Of a DNA stretch of 14,772 bases, positions 1 to 7,434 are shown piece after piece. Each line of letters begins with the position of its first letter. Position 1 is the first letter of the stretch. Below the pieces are notes generated by a model. That model saw only the letters and a list, made by a program, of their open reading frames with translations. It had not been told where the DNA came from and did no database searches. Made by a program: the position numbers and the translations under genes. Source of the stretch: an uncultured Eubacteriales bacterium (GTDB lineage Bacteria > Bacillota > Clostridia > Peptostreptococcales > Anaerovoracaceae); NCBI GenBank assembly GCA_902793875.1, contig CADBFL010000017.1:2229-17000 (forward strand), in the 5' to 3' direction.

Positions 1-665
1 TGTATCCACCTGAGCTGACTTATGATATCGCGGTAAGCTCCGCTCCCCGCGTCATAGTCACTGTCGTAGTCCTCGTCAGGGTAGTCTATGTCCACGGCCA
101 TCTGGGCAAGCGTATCGAGCAGATCGCTTCTGATGCTTCTTATCGCATCACTCAGCCGCCCTTCCCTCTGGCCTTCTGCTATCTCGAGCGAAAGATCGGA
201 TTTAGCCTTTATGATGTCTATCACGGCCTCTGCCTGAGAAAGATCCATCTTTCCGTTCATGAAAGCGAGCCTGGTGAATTCGCCAGGATCCGCCATGCGC
301 ACTGCAAGGGTCTCAGGGTCGGTCTCTGTCTGATGTGTCAGTTTTCCGTCAAGAGCAAGGACAGCCGCAAGGATCGACTTGAGCGAAACGTTGCTGCCGT
401 GCCCCTGTATCTCGAGCATGTCCTCTCCCGTATATGAGGCAGGCTCCTTCATGAAAATGAAAACGGCCTCATCGATAACATCAGCATCGCTGTCCGAGCT
501 GTCTCTTACGACCCTGCCGGCGTAGGCATGACGTGGCTCGATCTCAGACGGGCAGTCCTTCATGAGCTTTCTCATGATGCCCTCGCTCGCAGGTCCGCTG
601 ACCCTCACTATCCCTATGCCGCCCTCTCCCGTCGCCGTCGATATGGCCGCTATGGTATCTGCCAT
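1..665 (-). CDS. mnmE: tRNA uridine-5-carboxymethylaminomethyl GTPase MnmE (TrmE), N-terminal part, cut by window edge
   Basis: MnmE works with MnmG in the cytoplasm to modify the wobble uridine (position 34) of certain tRNAs, using a formyl-tetrahydrofolate-derived one-carbon unit. The 221 visible residues cover the N-terminal folate-binding domain and the start of the helical domain. Family signatures seen are DTIAAISTATGEGGIGIVR (residues 3-21), SYTGEDMLEIQGHG (77-90), DPGEFTRLAFMNGKMDLSQAEAV (126-148) and DIDYPDED (192-199). The GTPase domain lies beyond the left edge; the full family length is about 450-460 residues. The ATG at 665 has GGAG 8 nt upstream. An in-frame ATG at 692 is rejected because its AAGGAG is only 1 nt away. 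Compared with E. coli MnmE there are about 14 extra residues between the GHG motif and PGEF (roughly residues 106-122). The gene is divergent from deoC, without the jag/yidC neighbours usual upstream of mnmE. Confidence 0.93.
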   Translation of the reverse strand, partial: MADTIAAISTATGEGGIGIVRVSGPASEGIMRKLMKDCPSEIEPRHAYAGRVVRDSSDSDADVIDEAVFIFMKEPASYTGEDMLEIQGHGSNVSLKSILAAVLALDGKLTHQTETDPETLAVRMADPGEFTRLAFMNGKMDLSQAEAVIDIIKAKSDLSLEIAEGQREGRLSDAIRSIRSDLLDTLAQMAVDIDYPDEDYDSDYDAGSGAYRDIISQLRWI

Positions 666-737
666 CGTGTATCTCCGTTTCTTCGTCTGCATGCTCCTTC
701 GCCGAAAAAGCAGGGAGCCCGTTTACGCGTGTCTGTA

Positions 738-746
738 ATTGTATCA
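738..746 (-). promoter_or_regulatory. candidate extended -10 promoter for mnmE
   Basis: On the minus strand this reads TGATACAAT, an extended -10 (TG, one base, then TACAAT). It would give a leader of roughly 65 nt before the mnmE ATG at 665. No good -35 hexamer is seen at 17 nt. It coincides with one of two inverted repeats listed separately, so a bound regulator would compete directly with RNA polymerase. This is inference from consensus only. Confidence 0.4.
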
Positions 747-770
747 CAATCTGCACATTGCTGTCGCAAT
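738..770. repeat. two adjacent short inverted repeats between mnmE and deoC (possible operator)
   Basis: ATTGT-ATC-ACAAT (738-750) and ATTGC-TGTC-GCAAT (757-770) are each perfect 5-bp-arm inverted repeats of nearly the same half-site (ATTGY). Their centres are about 19-20 bp apart, close to two helical turns. They sit in the 176-bp divergent region, over the candidate mnmE -10 and upstream of deoC. A binding role, for example for a deoxynucleoside-responsive repressor of the deo operon, is inference. Short arms in AT-rich DNA can arise by chance. Confidence 0.35.
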
Positions 771-841
771 CGGTAAACAATATGTAGTAGAATAACAGTG
801 TAGGTAAACTGCAGAACAAACGAAAAAAAGGAGCGATTCTA

Positions 842-1501
842 ATGGAGACTAAAGATATTCTGAAATTTTGCGATCACACTCTTCTCGCGCAGTCCGCGAC
901 ATGGGAAGACATCAAAGCGCTCATAGACGACGGAATGAAATATGAGACGGCAAGCGTCTGCATCCCGCCTTCATATGTCGCGCAGGCAAAAGAGTACTCG
1001 GGCGGAAGGCTCCCTGTATGCACCGTCATAGGTTTCCCGAACGGCTATAACACGACAGCGGTAAAGGCTTTCGAGACCAGCGACGCTCTCGACAACGGAG
1101 CGGACGAGATCGACATGGTAGTCAACATCGGCTGGGTCAAGGACAAAAAGTGGGAAGACATCGAAGAAGAGATCCGCGTGCTCAAGGACATCTGTGATGA
1201 TCACATCCTCAAGGTCATCATCGAGACATGCATGCTGACTGAAGAGGAGAAGGTAAAGCTCTGTGAGATAGTGACTCTCGCGGGCGCTGACTACATCAAG
1301 ACTTCGACAGGCTTCGGAGGCGGAGGCGCTACACTTGACGATGTAAAGCTTATGGTAAAGAACGTCGGTGAGGGAGTAAAAGTAAAAGCTTCCGGAGGCA
1401 TCAGCGGACTCGAGGACGCGGCCGAATTCCTCAGGATCGGAGCGCAGCGCCTCGGAACCAGCAAGGTCGTGAAGGCCGCAAAAGCCGCAGAAGAAAAATA
1501 G
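842..1501 (+). CDS. deoC: deoxyribose-phosphate aldolase
   Basis: DeoC cleaves 2-deoxyribose-5-phosphate to glyceraldehyde-3-phosphate and acetaldehyde, the last step of deoxynucleoside catabolism, in the cytoplasm. The 219-residue length fits the short bacterial class I aldolases of this family. The Schiff-base lysine is K153 in DYIKTSTGF, the assisting lysine is K182 in VKVKASGGI, and the acidic residue is D91 in DEIDMVVN. The N-terminal DHTLLA motif and the TVIGFPNG motif (61-68) are also present. The ATG at 842 follows AAAGGAG (827-833) with 8 nt spacing. It is the first gene of a deoC-udp-deoB operon whose products form one pathway (nucleoside to pentose-1-P to pentose-5-P to glycolysis). 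The gap to udp is 58 nt with no terminator. The C-terminus has GTSKVV where many homologues have GTSSG, which is unlikely to matter for catalysis. Confidence 0.96.
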   Translation: METKDILKFCDHTLLAQSATWEDIKALIDDGMKYETASVCIPPSYVAQAKEYSGGRLPVCTVIGFPNGYNTTAVKAFETSDALDNGADEIDMVVNIGWVKDKKWEDIEEEIRVLKDICDDHILKVIIETCMLTEEEKVKLCEIVTLAGADYIKTSTGFGGGGATLDDVKLMVKNVGEGVKVKASGGISGLEDAAEFLRIGAQRLGTSKVVKAAKAAEEK

Positions 1502-1559
1502 AATAAGCATAGTATAAAAATATTGCAAAACATGTAAACATATTACAAAGGAGCGCAAC

Positions 1560-2348
1560 ATGGTAGATTACACAGAAGGCGGCGGCTATCAGTATCACGT
1601 AGGACTGAAGCCGGGCGATGTGGGTGAATACGTCATCCTTCCGGGAGATCCTCACAGGGTCCCTAAGATCGCGGCATATTTCGACGATGCTGAAAAGATC
1701 GCCGACAGCCGTGAGTATGTTACTTACACAGGCTATCTCGACGGCGTCAAGGTAAGCTGCACGAGTACCGGAGTGGGCGGACCGTCAGCATCGATCGCCC
1801 TTGAAGAGGTCGCGAACGTAGGAGGCAAGACTTTCATAAGAGTCGGCACATGCGGCGGCATGGACATCGACGTCAAGGGCGGCGACATCGTAGTCGCGAC
1901 AGGAGCTGTCCGCATGGACGGCACTTCAAAGGAGTACGCCCCTATCGAATACCCGGCTGTACCGGACGTGGATGTAGCGGCATCTCTTGTAAGCGCAGCG
2001 CGCAAACTGGGCTACCCGTTCCATCAGGGAGTCGTCCAGTGCAAGGACGCCTTCTACGGACAGCACATGCCTGAGGCTCTTCCTAACAGCTACGAGCTTC
2101 TGAACAAGTGGGAAGCATGGCTGCGCCTCGGCTGCAAGGCCTCTGAGATGGAGTCGGCGACGCTCTTCATCGTCGGAGCATACCGCAGAGTGAGGGTCGG
2201 CTCCGTATTCCTGGTCGTGGCCAATCAGGAAAGAGACAAGGCCGGACTTCCGAACCCGCAGGAGCACGACACGGACAAGGCCATCAGAGTCGCGATCGAA
2301 GCGATCCGCATGATGATCAGAGACGACAAAGAGAGGGCAGGTAAATAA
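1560..2348 (+). CDS. udp: uridine phosphorylase (NP-I nucleoside phosphorylase family)
   Basis: The enzyme splits uridine (and often deoxyuridine) with phosphate to uracil and (deoxy)ribose-1-phosphate in the cytoplasm. The 262-residue protein shows the NP-I phosphate-binding motif LPGDPHRV (about 27-34), STGVGGPSASIALEEV (69-84), RVGTCGG (94-100), and the ribose-binding segment SEMESATLF near residue 197. The segment with FYGQHMPEALPNSYELLNKW resembles clostridial uridine phosphorylases rather than E. coli Udp (FYPGQERYD). The ATG at 1560 follows AAAGGAG (1547-1553) with 6 nt spacing. Only one base separates its stop from the deoB ATG, so translation of the two is probably coupled. Its pentose-1-phosphate product is the substrate of DeoB. 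Related NP-I enzymes act on purines or thymidine; the sequence features favour uridine, but the specificity range cannot be read here. Confidence 0.9.
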   Translation: MVDYTEGGGYQYHVGLKPGDVGEYVILPGDPHRVPKIAAYFDDAEKIADSREYVTYTGYLDGVKVSCTSTGVGGPSASIALEEVANVGGKTFIRVGTCGGMDIDVKGGDIVVATGAVRMDGTSKEYAPIEYPAVPDVDVAASLVSAARKLGYPFHQGVVQCKDAFYGQHMPEALPNSYELLNKWEAWLRLGCKASEMESATLFIVGAYRRVRVGSVFLVVANQERDKAGLPNPQEHDTDKAIRVAIEAIRMMIRDDKERAGK

Positions 2349-2349
2349 G

Positions 2350-3516
2350 ATGGGAAAAAGAGTATTCTGGATAGTCCTCGACAGCGCGGGAATAGGCGGA
2401 GCTCCGGACGCCGCCGAGTTCGGTGATGCGGGGGCGGACACCTTCGGCACCTGCTACAGGAGCGGAAAACTGAAAGTGCCTTTCATGGAGATGATGGGCC
2501 TGAAAAACATAGCGGGCACTTCATTCCATGACCCGAAGAAAAAGGTCGAGGGATGTTTCTGCCGCATGCACGAAAAGTCGCGCGGCAAGGACACGACGGT
2601 AGGTCACTGGGAGATGGCCGGCATGGTATCTCCGAAGCCTCTTCCTACATATCCGGAAGGCTTCCCTCAGGAGATACTCGACAGGCTCAGCGAGGCGACA
2701 GGCAGAGGCATACTCTGCAACCTGCCTTACTCGGGCACCGATGTCATCAGGGACTACGGAAAGCAGCACTGCGAGACAGGCGACCTGATCGTATACACCA
2801 GCGCCGACAGCGTTCTGCAGATCGCGGCGCACGAGGATGTCGTTCCTATCGAAGAGCTCTACGATATCTGTCACAAGGCCAGGGATATCATGCAGGGCGA
2901 GCACGGCGTAGGACGGATAATCGCAAGACCGTTCGAGGGCGAGTGGCCTTACAAAAGGACGGTGAGACGGCACGACTTCAGTCTGCAGCCTCCGCGCGAG
3001 ACCGTGCTCGACGCGCTCAAGGCGGAAGGCCTGATGAGCATAGGCGTCGGCAAGATATACGATATCTTCGCCGGCAAAAGCGTGATGTTCAGCTACTCCA
3101 ACAACGGCAACGTTGCCAACATGGAGAGGACCATCGACATAGCGGACGCGGCCTTCGAAGGGCTCTGCTACGTGAACCTCGTGGATACCGACATGATATA
3201 CGGTCACAGGAGAGACATCCTCGGTTATACCGAAGCTCTCAGCACGGCCGACAGGCAGTTCGGCGAGCTCATGGAGAAGATGCAGCCTGAAGACATGCTG
3301 ATGGTGACAGCTGACCACGGATGCGATCCGGGCTACAGCGGAACGGACCACACAAGAGAGGACGTCATGTGCCTCATCTGGGGACCGTCGCTGAAGAAAG
3401 GCGTCGACCTGGGAACGAGAGATACCTTCGCCGACATGGCTGCCACGATAGCCGACTACTTCGGACTCGGATACCGCGGCGACGGAGCATCGTTCCTGAG
3501 CGAGATAACAGAGTAA
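2350..3516 (+). CDS. deoB: phosphopentomutase
   Basis: DeoB interconverts ribose-1-phosphate and ribose-5-phosphate (and the deoxyribose forms), linking nucleoside phosphorolysis to DeoC and the pentose phosphate pathway. It is a cytoplasmic, Mn-dependent alkaline-phosphatase-superfamily enzyme. At 388 residues it matches the family's usual length. By comparison with the B. cereus enzyme the metal ligands are D11 (WIVLDSAGIG), D281 and H286 (LVDTDMIYGHRRD), D322 and H323 (TADHGCDPG), and H334 (GTDHTRED). The phosphorylated threonine corresponds to T82 in GKDTTVGHWE. VYTSADSVLQIAAHE (148-162) is another family signature. The ATG lies 1 nt after the udp stop; the best ribosome binding site is GAGGG inside the end of udp, a sign of translational coupling. 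It is the last gene of the operon and faces the importer operon across a hairpin terminator. Confidence 0.97.
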   Translation: MGKRVFWIVLDSAGIGGAPDAAEFGDAGADTFGTCYRSGKLKVPFMEMMGLKNIAGTSFHDPKKKVEGCFCRMHEKSRGKDTTVGHWEMAGMVSPKPLPTYPEGFPQEILDRLSEATGRGILCNLPYSGTDVIRDYGKQHCETGDLIVYTSADSVLQIAAHEDVVPIEELYDICHKARDIMQGEHGVGRIIARPFEGEWPYKRTVRRHDFSLQPPRETVLDALKAEGLMSIGVGKIYDIFAGKSVMFSYSNNGNVANMERTIDIADAAFEGLCYVNLVDTDMIYGHRRDILGYTEALSTADRQFGELMEKMQPEDMLMVTADHGCDPGYSGTDHTREDVMCLIWGPSLKKGVDLGTRDTFADMAATIADYFGLGYRGDGASFLSEITE

Positions 3517-3576
3517 AGATCAAAACACTGCCGCAATGGTGTAAAAGCAACAGGAATCAGACGGAAATTACACAGT

Positions 3577-3608
3577 AAAAGGCGGGTGCCGTGAAGCATC
3601 CGCCTTTT
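3577..3608. terminator. bidirectional Rho-independent terminator between deoB and nupQ
   Basis: AAAAGGCGGGTGC (3577-3589) pairs with GCATCCGCCTTTT (3596-3608) around a 6-nt loop, with one G-T wobble. A-tracts and T-tracts on both sides let it act on both strands. It lies between two convergent operons (deoB ends 3516, the permease gene ends 3639), so it probably serves both transcripts. The U-tract is only four bases on each strand, so its strength is uncertain. Confidence 0.8.
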
Positions 3609-3638
3609 GAAATGCAGTTATCCGTACCGGATCCGGAT

Positions 3639-4580
3639 CTATCTCATTCCCTTGTCGTACGGTATGCCCTCTGCCTTCGGAGCCTTGGACGACTTGGATG
3701 TGAACGCCAGGACGATCAGCGATATGATGTAAGGCAGCATGTTGTATACCGTGCCCGGTATATTCAGGGCTGCCAGGAATCCGATGCCCGTGTATACGTT
3801 CGACAGCGCGCGGAAGAGTCCGAAAAGGAGAGCCGCGCCTGCGATCCTGGTCGGGTTCCACTGACCGAAGATCATTACGGCAAGAGCGAGGAAACCGAAG
3901 CCGGCAACGCCGATCTCGAACTTCCACTCGGATACTCCGGCCGTGATGTACACGATGCCGCCGAGTCCGCCGAGGAATCCGGAGATCAGAACGCCCGCCC
4001 AGCGCATCCTGTATACGTTGATGCCGACGGAGTCAGCTGCCTGAGGATTCTCGCCGCAGGCCTGCAGCCTGAGTCCGAATCTGGTCTTGTAAAGCACTAT
4101 GTACGAAACGATCAGCAGCACTACTGCCATGACCATGAACCAGTTGAATTCGAACTTGCCGAAGTATTTCAGGAACGCCTGCTTTTCTTCGATATACGCG
4201 ATCGCAGTGGATACGTTATCAGGATTTATCGATGTGTTCATCGCTCTGACAAATACCGTGGCGCCTGCAGTGGCAAGCAGGTTCATGGCCGTACCGATAA
4301 GAGTCTGGTCCGCCTTGAAGTTGATGCTTGCAACGGCGAGCAGGCAGCTGAACAGCATGCCGAGCAGCACTGCCGCGAGTGTAGTCGCAATAACGATCAG
4401 GAACGGCGAGGTCCCAGGAGGCAGGAAGAACATGGTCACGGCTCCTCCGAGAGCTCCCATTACCATTATGCCTTCAAGACCCAGGTTTATGACGCCCGAG
4501 TGTTCAGAGAAGCATCCGCCGAGCGCCACCAGGCACAGAACCGAGGCGAATATAATAGTGTATTGAAGCAATAATACCAT
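3639..4580 (-). CDS. nupQ: nucleoside ABC transporter permease, NupQ-like
   Basis: This is the second inner-membrane permease of a BMP-type nucleoside importer (BPD_transp_2/LivH-like fold, as in B. subtilis NupQ/YufQ). The 313-residue protein is hydrophobic with about eight to ten predicted membrane segments. It begins in the membrane, has GVINLGLEGIMVMGALGGAV (28-47) typical of the family, and carries the cytoplasmic coupling-loop segment RLQACGENPQAADSVGINV that contacts the ATPase. ISGFLGGLGGIVYITAG and AVMIFGQWNPTRIAGAALLFG are further family matches. The start overlaps the stop of the preceding permease by one base (TAATG) and follows a near-perfect GGAGGTGA, so the two permeases are probably made in step. 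It is the last gene of the operon, ending before the shared terminator. The substrate class is inferred from the family and the adjacent nucleoside genes. Confidence 0.9.
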   Translation of the reverse strand: MVLLLQYTIIFASVLCLVALGGCFSEHSGVINLGLEGIMVMGALGGAVTMFFLPPGTSPFLIVIATTLAAVLLGMLFSCLLAVASINFKADQTLIGTAMNLLATAGATVFVRAMNTSINPDNVSTAIAYIEEKQAFLKYFGKFEFNWFMVMAVVLLIVSYIVLYKTRFGLRLQACGENPQAADSVGINVYRMRWAGVLISGFLGGLGGIVYITAGVSEWKFEIGVAGFGFLALAVMIFGQWNPTRIAGAALLFGLFRALSNVYTGIGFLAALNIPGTVYNMLPYIISLIVLAFTSKSSKAPKAEGIPYDKGMR

Positions 4581-5740
4581 TACTTGTCACCTCCTTCTTT
4601 CCCGGCTGCAGCCGTATCGATGACTTTGCCGTCGACCTTCGATATCTCTCTCGTTTCTTTCTTTCTGATCCAGTTGTTGAGCGCATACTTGAAGAAGAGC
4701 ACGAATCCGCACAGATAGATGATGATCGATGAGATCAGCTCAGATATCTGCGAAGGATATACCGACTTGTCGATGAGCGCTCCTCCGTCCGTGATGGACT
4801 GGATGAAGAAGGAAGCGAAGATCGTCCCGATCGGATGCAGTCCTCCGAGGAATGTGGCAGCGATGCCGTTGAATCCCATTACAGGCACCGAGGACTGTGT
4901 CGTCGACCATTCCTGATATCCCGTGAGGAAGAGGAATGCTGCTCCGACGCCTGCGAGAGCTCCGCCGATAGCGAGAGTCACGATGATGTTCTGCTTTTCC
5001 TTCATGCCGGCGTACTTCGCCGCTTCCTTGTTGAAACCGGTAGCCTTGAGCTCGTATCCGAATTTCGTCTTGTTCAGTATGACCCAGATAAGGACAGCGA
5101 AAAGTATCGAAAGCGGTATAGCGAGTGTGACCGTCTTGTTGTGCGCAAACAGCGCTTCCAGTCCGGCCGACGGGATCAGCGCGCCGCTGTTCTTCGATGA
5201 AAGCTTCATTGTGTACGGGCTGGTCGGGTCCTTTACTCTGGTAAGGATCATGTTAGTCAGATAGAGAATGATCCAGTTGAGCATGATGCCCGATATTACC
5301 TCGTTAACATTGCGGTATGCCTTGAGGAATCCCGAGATGGAACCCACGAGCGCTCCGGCGACGGCCGCGAGCAGCAGGCATACGATCCAGTTACAGTTCC
5401 ATGCGAGTGCTGCGTAAAGACCGATGCATGCGCCTGCCTCATACTGGCCCGGGGCTCCGATGTTAAAGAGTCCGACCTTGTAGCAGAAGCAGATCGAAAG
5501 CGCGCACATGAGAAGCGGCGCAGTCTTGGCGAGCGTATTTCCGAGAGCCTTGGCTCTGGCCATGGAGCTCGCTCTGGTCAGGAAGTTCAGGATGATGGTC
5601 TTGATGGCCTCACCTGCCCCGACCGGATTGATGATCAGCAGCACGATGTATCCGATCAGCAGTCCGAGTATGATACATACCACGGAGGTAAGTATCGCCT
5701 GGAAGGACGGATTCTTGATGAGACTTTTCTTCTCTTCCAT
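4580..5740 (-). CDS. nupP: nucleoside ABC transporter permease, NupP-like
   Basis: This is the first membrane permease of the nucleoside importer and pairs with the NupQ-like subunit. It is 386 residues long, with a cytoplasmic N-terminus (KKSLIKNP), a first membrane segment at about residues 12-37 and several more. CYKVGLFNIGAPGQYEAGA (86-104) and NEVISGIMLNWIILYLTN (145-162) are typical of NupP/YufP. The coupling loop reads LKATGFNKEAAKYAGMKEKQ. The charged C-terminal tail (RKKETREISKVDGK onward) is cytoplasmic. The ATG overlaps the ATPase stop by one base (TAATG) after GGAGG, and its own stop overlaps the nupQ start in the same way, which suggests fixed subunit ratios. The family imports guanosine or broader nucleosides in Bacillus and Lactococcus; the substrate range here is inferred. 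Confidence 0.9.
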   Translation of the reverse strand: MEEKKSLIKNPSFQAILTSVVCIILGLLIGYIVLLIINPVGAGEAIKTIILNFLTRASSMARAKALGNTLAKTAPLLMCALSICFCYKVGLFNIGAPGQYEAGACIGLYAALAWNCNWIVCLLLAAVAGALVGSISGFLKAYRNVNEVISGIMLNWIILYLTNMILTRVKDPTSPYTMKLSSKNSGALIPSAGLEALFAHNKTVTLAIPLSILFAVLIWVILNKTKFGYELKATGFNKEAAKYAGMKEKQNIIVTLAIGGALAGVGAAFLFLTGYQEWSTTQSSVPVMGFNGIAATFLGGLHPIGTIFASFFIQSITDGGALIDKSVYPSQISELISSIIIYLCGFVLFFKYALNNWIRKKETREISKVDGKVIDTAAAGKEGGDK

Positions 5741-7299
5741 TATGCTTCCTCCTTCCTTTCTGCTTTCTCAGCGCCGACGTTTCTCTTGGCGCCCGCCATG
5801 TAGAGACCGAGCTCTTCGACCGTTGTCTTTTTCGGATCGAGTTCTCCGACGATCTCTCCCTCGTACATCACGAGTATCCTGTCAGGAACGTTCATGACCT
5901 CTTCGAGCTCGAGCGATACCAGCAGGACCGCGCGTCCGTTGTCGCGCTCTGCGATCAGCTGCTTATGGACTCCCTCGATGGCTCCGACGTCCAGTCCTCT
6001 TGTCGGCTGGACTGCCACGAGCAGCTTGTGATCCTTGTCGACTTCACGGGCGATGATGGCTTTCTGCTGGTTTCCTCCGGACATCGAGCGGGCGATGGTC
6101 ACAGGACCCTGTCCCGATCTTACGTCGTACTCGGCCTCGAGCTTTTCGGAGTACTCCCTGATCTCCTTCCTCTTGAGGAATCCCGCGCCTGATGTGAACT
6201 GAGGCTGGTAGTACCTCTGAAGGATCATGTTGTACTCGAGAGGATAGTCGAGAACGAGTCCGTGTTTGTGCCTGTCTTCAGGGATATGGCTCATCTCTTT
6301 GCTTCTCGAGCGTATGCTCGCGTTTGAGATGTCCTTGCCGCAGAGAGTGATCTTTCCGCTGACAAGAGGCTCCATGCCGGTGAGTCCGTACACGAACTCG
6401 GTCTGGCCGTTGCCGTCGATGCCGGCGATGCACACGATCTCTCCCTCCTTGACCTCCAGGCTGACATCCTTTACCGCGTTGTTGGAATGTACCTTCGACG
6501 CGACTGTCATGTCCTCTATTTTGAGGATGGTATCTCCCGTCTTCGCAGGCTCCTTTTCGACGACCATGTTTACGTCACGGCCTACCATCATGCGGCTCAT
6601 CTCCTCCTTGGAAGTATCAGCGACATCAACGGTGCCGATGTACTTGCCGCGTCGCAGAACGGATACTCTGTCGGCCACGGCCTTGATCTCGTTCAGCTTG
6701 TGCGTGATGAAGAGGATCGACTTGCCCTCGGCTCTCAGATTCCGCATGATCTCCATGAGCTCCTCGATCTCCTGCGGCGTGAGCACAGCAGTAGGTTCGT
6801 CGAAAATGAGGATCTCGTTGTCACGGTAGAGCATCTTGAGGATCTCAGTCCTCTGCTGCATTCCGACCGTGATGTCCTCAATCTTCGCATCGGGATCGAC
6901 CTGAAGTCCGTATTTGTCGGACAGCGCAAGTACTTTTTCACGGGCTTCGTCCATCTGGAGCAAGCCGCCCTTTGTGGACTCGACTCCGAGGATGATGTTC
7001 TCGAGGACCGTGAAGCACTGCACGAGTTTGAAGTGCTGGTGTACCATACCGATGCCCAGGTCGTTGGCATCGTTAGGGTCGTTGATCTTTACCTCTTTGC
7101 CGTCCTTTTTGATCACGCCTTCCTCGGCCTGATACAGACCGAACAGGACGGACATAAGAGTGGATTTACCGGCACCATTCTCCCCAAGCAAGGCGTGTAT
7201 CTCGCCTCTTCTGAGCTGCAACGTTATGTTGTCGTTAGCGATGATGCCGGGGAATCGCTTGGTGATGTTCACCATTTCTATGGCATAAGGTGCATCCAT
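5740..7299 (-). CDS. nupO: nucleoside ABC transporter ATPase with two nucleotide-binding domains, NupO-like
   Basis: This 519-residue peripheral ATPase powers the importer and contains two fused ABC domains. Domain 1 (about 6-245) has Walker A GENGAGKST (39-47), Q-loop HQHF (87-90), a signature ITVGMQQR (143-150), Walker B ILIFDEPTAVL (163-173) and the switch histidine H200. Domain 2 (about 257-505) has a degenerate Walker A GIDGNGQTE (293-301), a canonical signature SGGNQQK (407-413), and a Walker B ending in VAVQPTRGLD, where the catalytic glutamate is Q. Its switch-histidine position reads VSLELEE. One consensus and one degenerate site is normal for sugar and nucleoside ATPases of this type. 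The start follows GGAGG with 10 nt spacing. It is separated from the upstream lipoprotein gene by a hairpin terminator and a possible internal promoter, and its stop overlaps the nupP start. Confidence 0.92.
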   Translation of the reverse strand: MDAPYAIEMVNITKRFPGIIANDNITLQLRRGEIHALLGENGAGKSTLMSVLFGLYQAEEGVIKKDGKEVKINDPNDANDLGIGMVHQHFKLVQCFTVLENIILGVESTKGGLLQMDEAREKVLALSDKYGLQVDPDAKIEDITVGMQQRTEILKMLYRDNEILIFDEPTAVLTPQEIEELMEIMRNLRAEGKSILFITHKLNEIKAVADRVSVLRRGKYIGTVDVADTSKEEMSRMMVGRDVNMVVEKEPAKTGDTILKIEDMTVASKVHSNNAVKDVSLEVKEGEIVCIAGIDGNGQTEFVYGLTGMEPLVSGKITLCGKDISNASIRSRSKEMSHIPEDRHKHGLVLDYPLEYNMILQRYYQPQFTSGAGFLKRKEIREYSEKLEAEYDVRSGQGPVTIARSMSGGNQQKAIIAREVDKDHKLLVAVQPTRGLDVGAIEGVHKQLIAERDNGRAVLLVSLELEEVMNVPDRILVMYEGEIVGELDPKKTTVEELGLYMAGAKRNVGAEKAERKEEA

Positions 7300-7347
7300 A
7301 ATACGTATTCCTCCGTCTTTATGATCAGTGCTAAAATATACATATTC

Positions 7348-7353
7348 ATTATA
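7348..7353 (-). promoter_or_regulatory. candidate internal -10 box upstream of nupO
   Basis: The minus strand reads TATAAT here, just downstream of the lipoprotein-gene terminator and about 50 nt before the nupO ATG. At 17 nt upstream there is only a T-rich hexamer inside the terminator's T-tract. TTGTTA is present but only 10 nt away. It could give the ATPase-permease genes a basal promoter of their own, but the support is weak. Confidence 0.3.
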
Positions 7354-7370
7354 CAGAAAATGGTAACAAT

Positions 7371-7403
7371 AAAAAAGGCGAATCCTTGCGGAATCGCCCT
7401 TTT
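7371..7403 (-). terminator. intercistronic terminator/attenuator after the lipoprotein gene
   Basis: On the minus strand GGCGATTCC-GCAA-GGATTCGCC forms a stem with one A-A mismatch and a 4-nt loop, followed by a six-base T-run. It lies 32 nt past the lipoprotein stop and about 70 nt before nupO. The A-run preceding and T-run following also pair and extend the stem. A leaky terminator at this point would make the binding protein more abundant than the ATPase and permeases, a common arrangement in ABC importer operons. Confidence 0.72.
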
Positions 7404-7434
7404 GTTTTAAACGTTTTAAAACCTGAGCATCAGC

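Noticed and set aside
9..9. tRNA, rRNA, CRISPR array, insertion sequence or integrase anywhere in the window
   Set aside because: No spaced repeats, transposase or integrase motifs, or tRNA-like structures were seen; all substantial frames have other explanations. Coordinates are a placeholder for the whole window.
690..692. Upstream in-frame ATG for mnmE
   Set aside because: Its AAGGAG is only 1 nt away, and the family N-terminus (ADTIAAIST) begins exactly at the ATG at 665.
2521..3351. Long antisense frame opposite deoB (minus strand); similar ones lie opposite udp, nupO, tdk and psuG
   Set aside because: Same explanation: biased codons in the real genes leave antisense frames open. None has a recognisable domain or a ribosome binding site.
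3591..4574. Long open frame (327 codons) on the + strand opposite the nupQ permease gene
   Set aside because: It is antisense to a clear permease gene. Its translation is rich in charged residues with no family motif, it lacks a ribosome binding site, and its ATG lies inside the terminator. The openness follows from codon bias on the other strand.
6830..6870. First ATPase domain signature VGMQQR and degenerate second Walker A in NupO as defects
   Set aside because: One consensus site and one degenerate site, with variant signatures, is normal in this nucleoside/sugar ATPase family.
7404..7422. Near-palindrome GTTTTAAACGTTTTAAAAC after the lipoprotein stop
   Set aside because: It is made almost only of A/T runs, lies between a stop codon and a terminator, and has no regulatory position.
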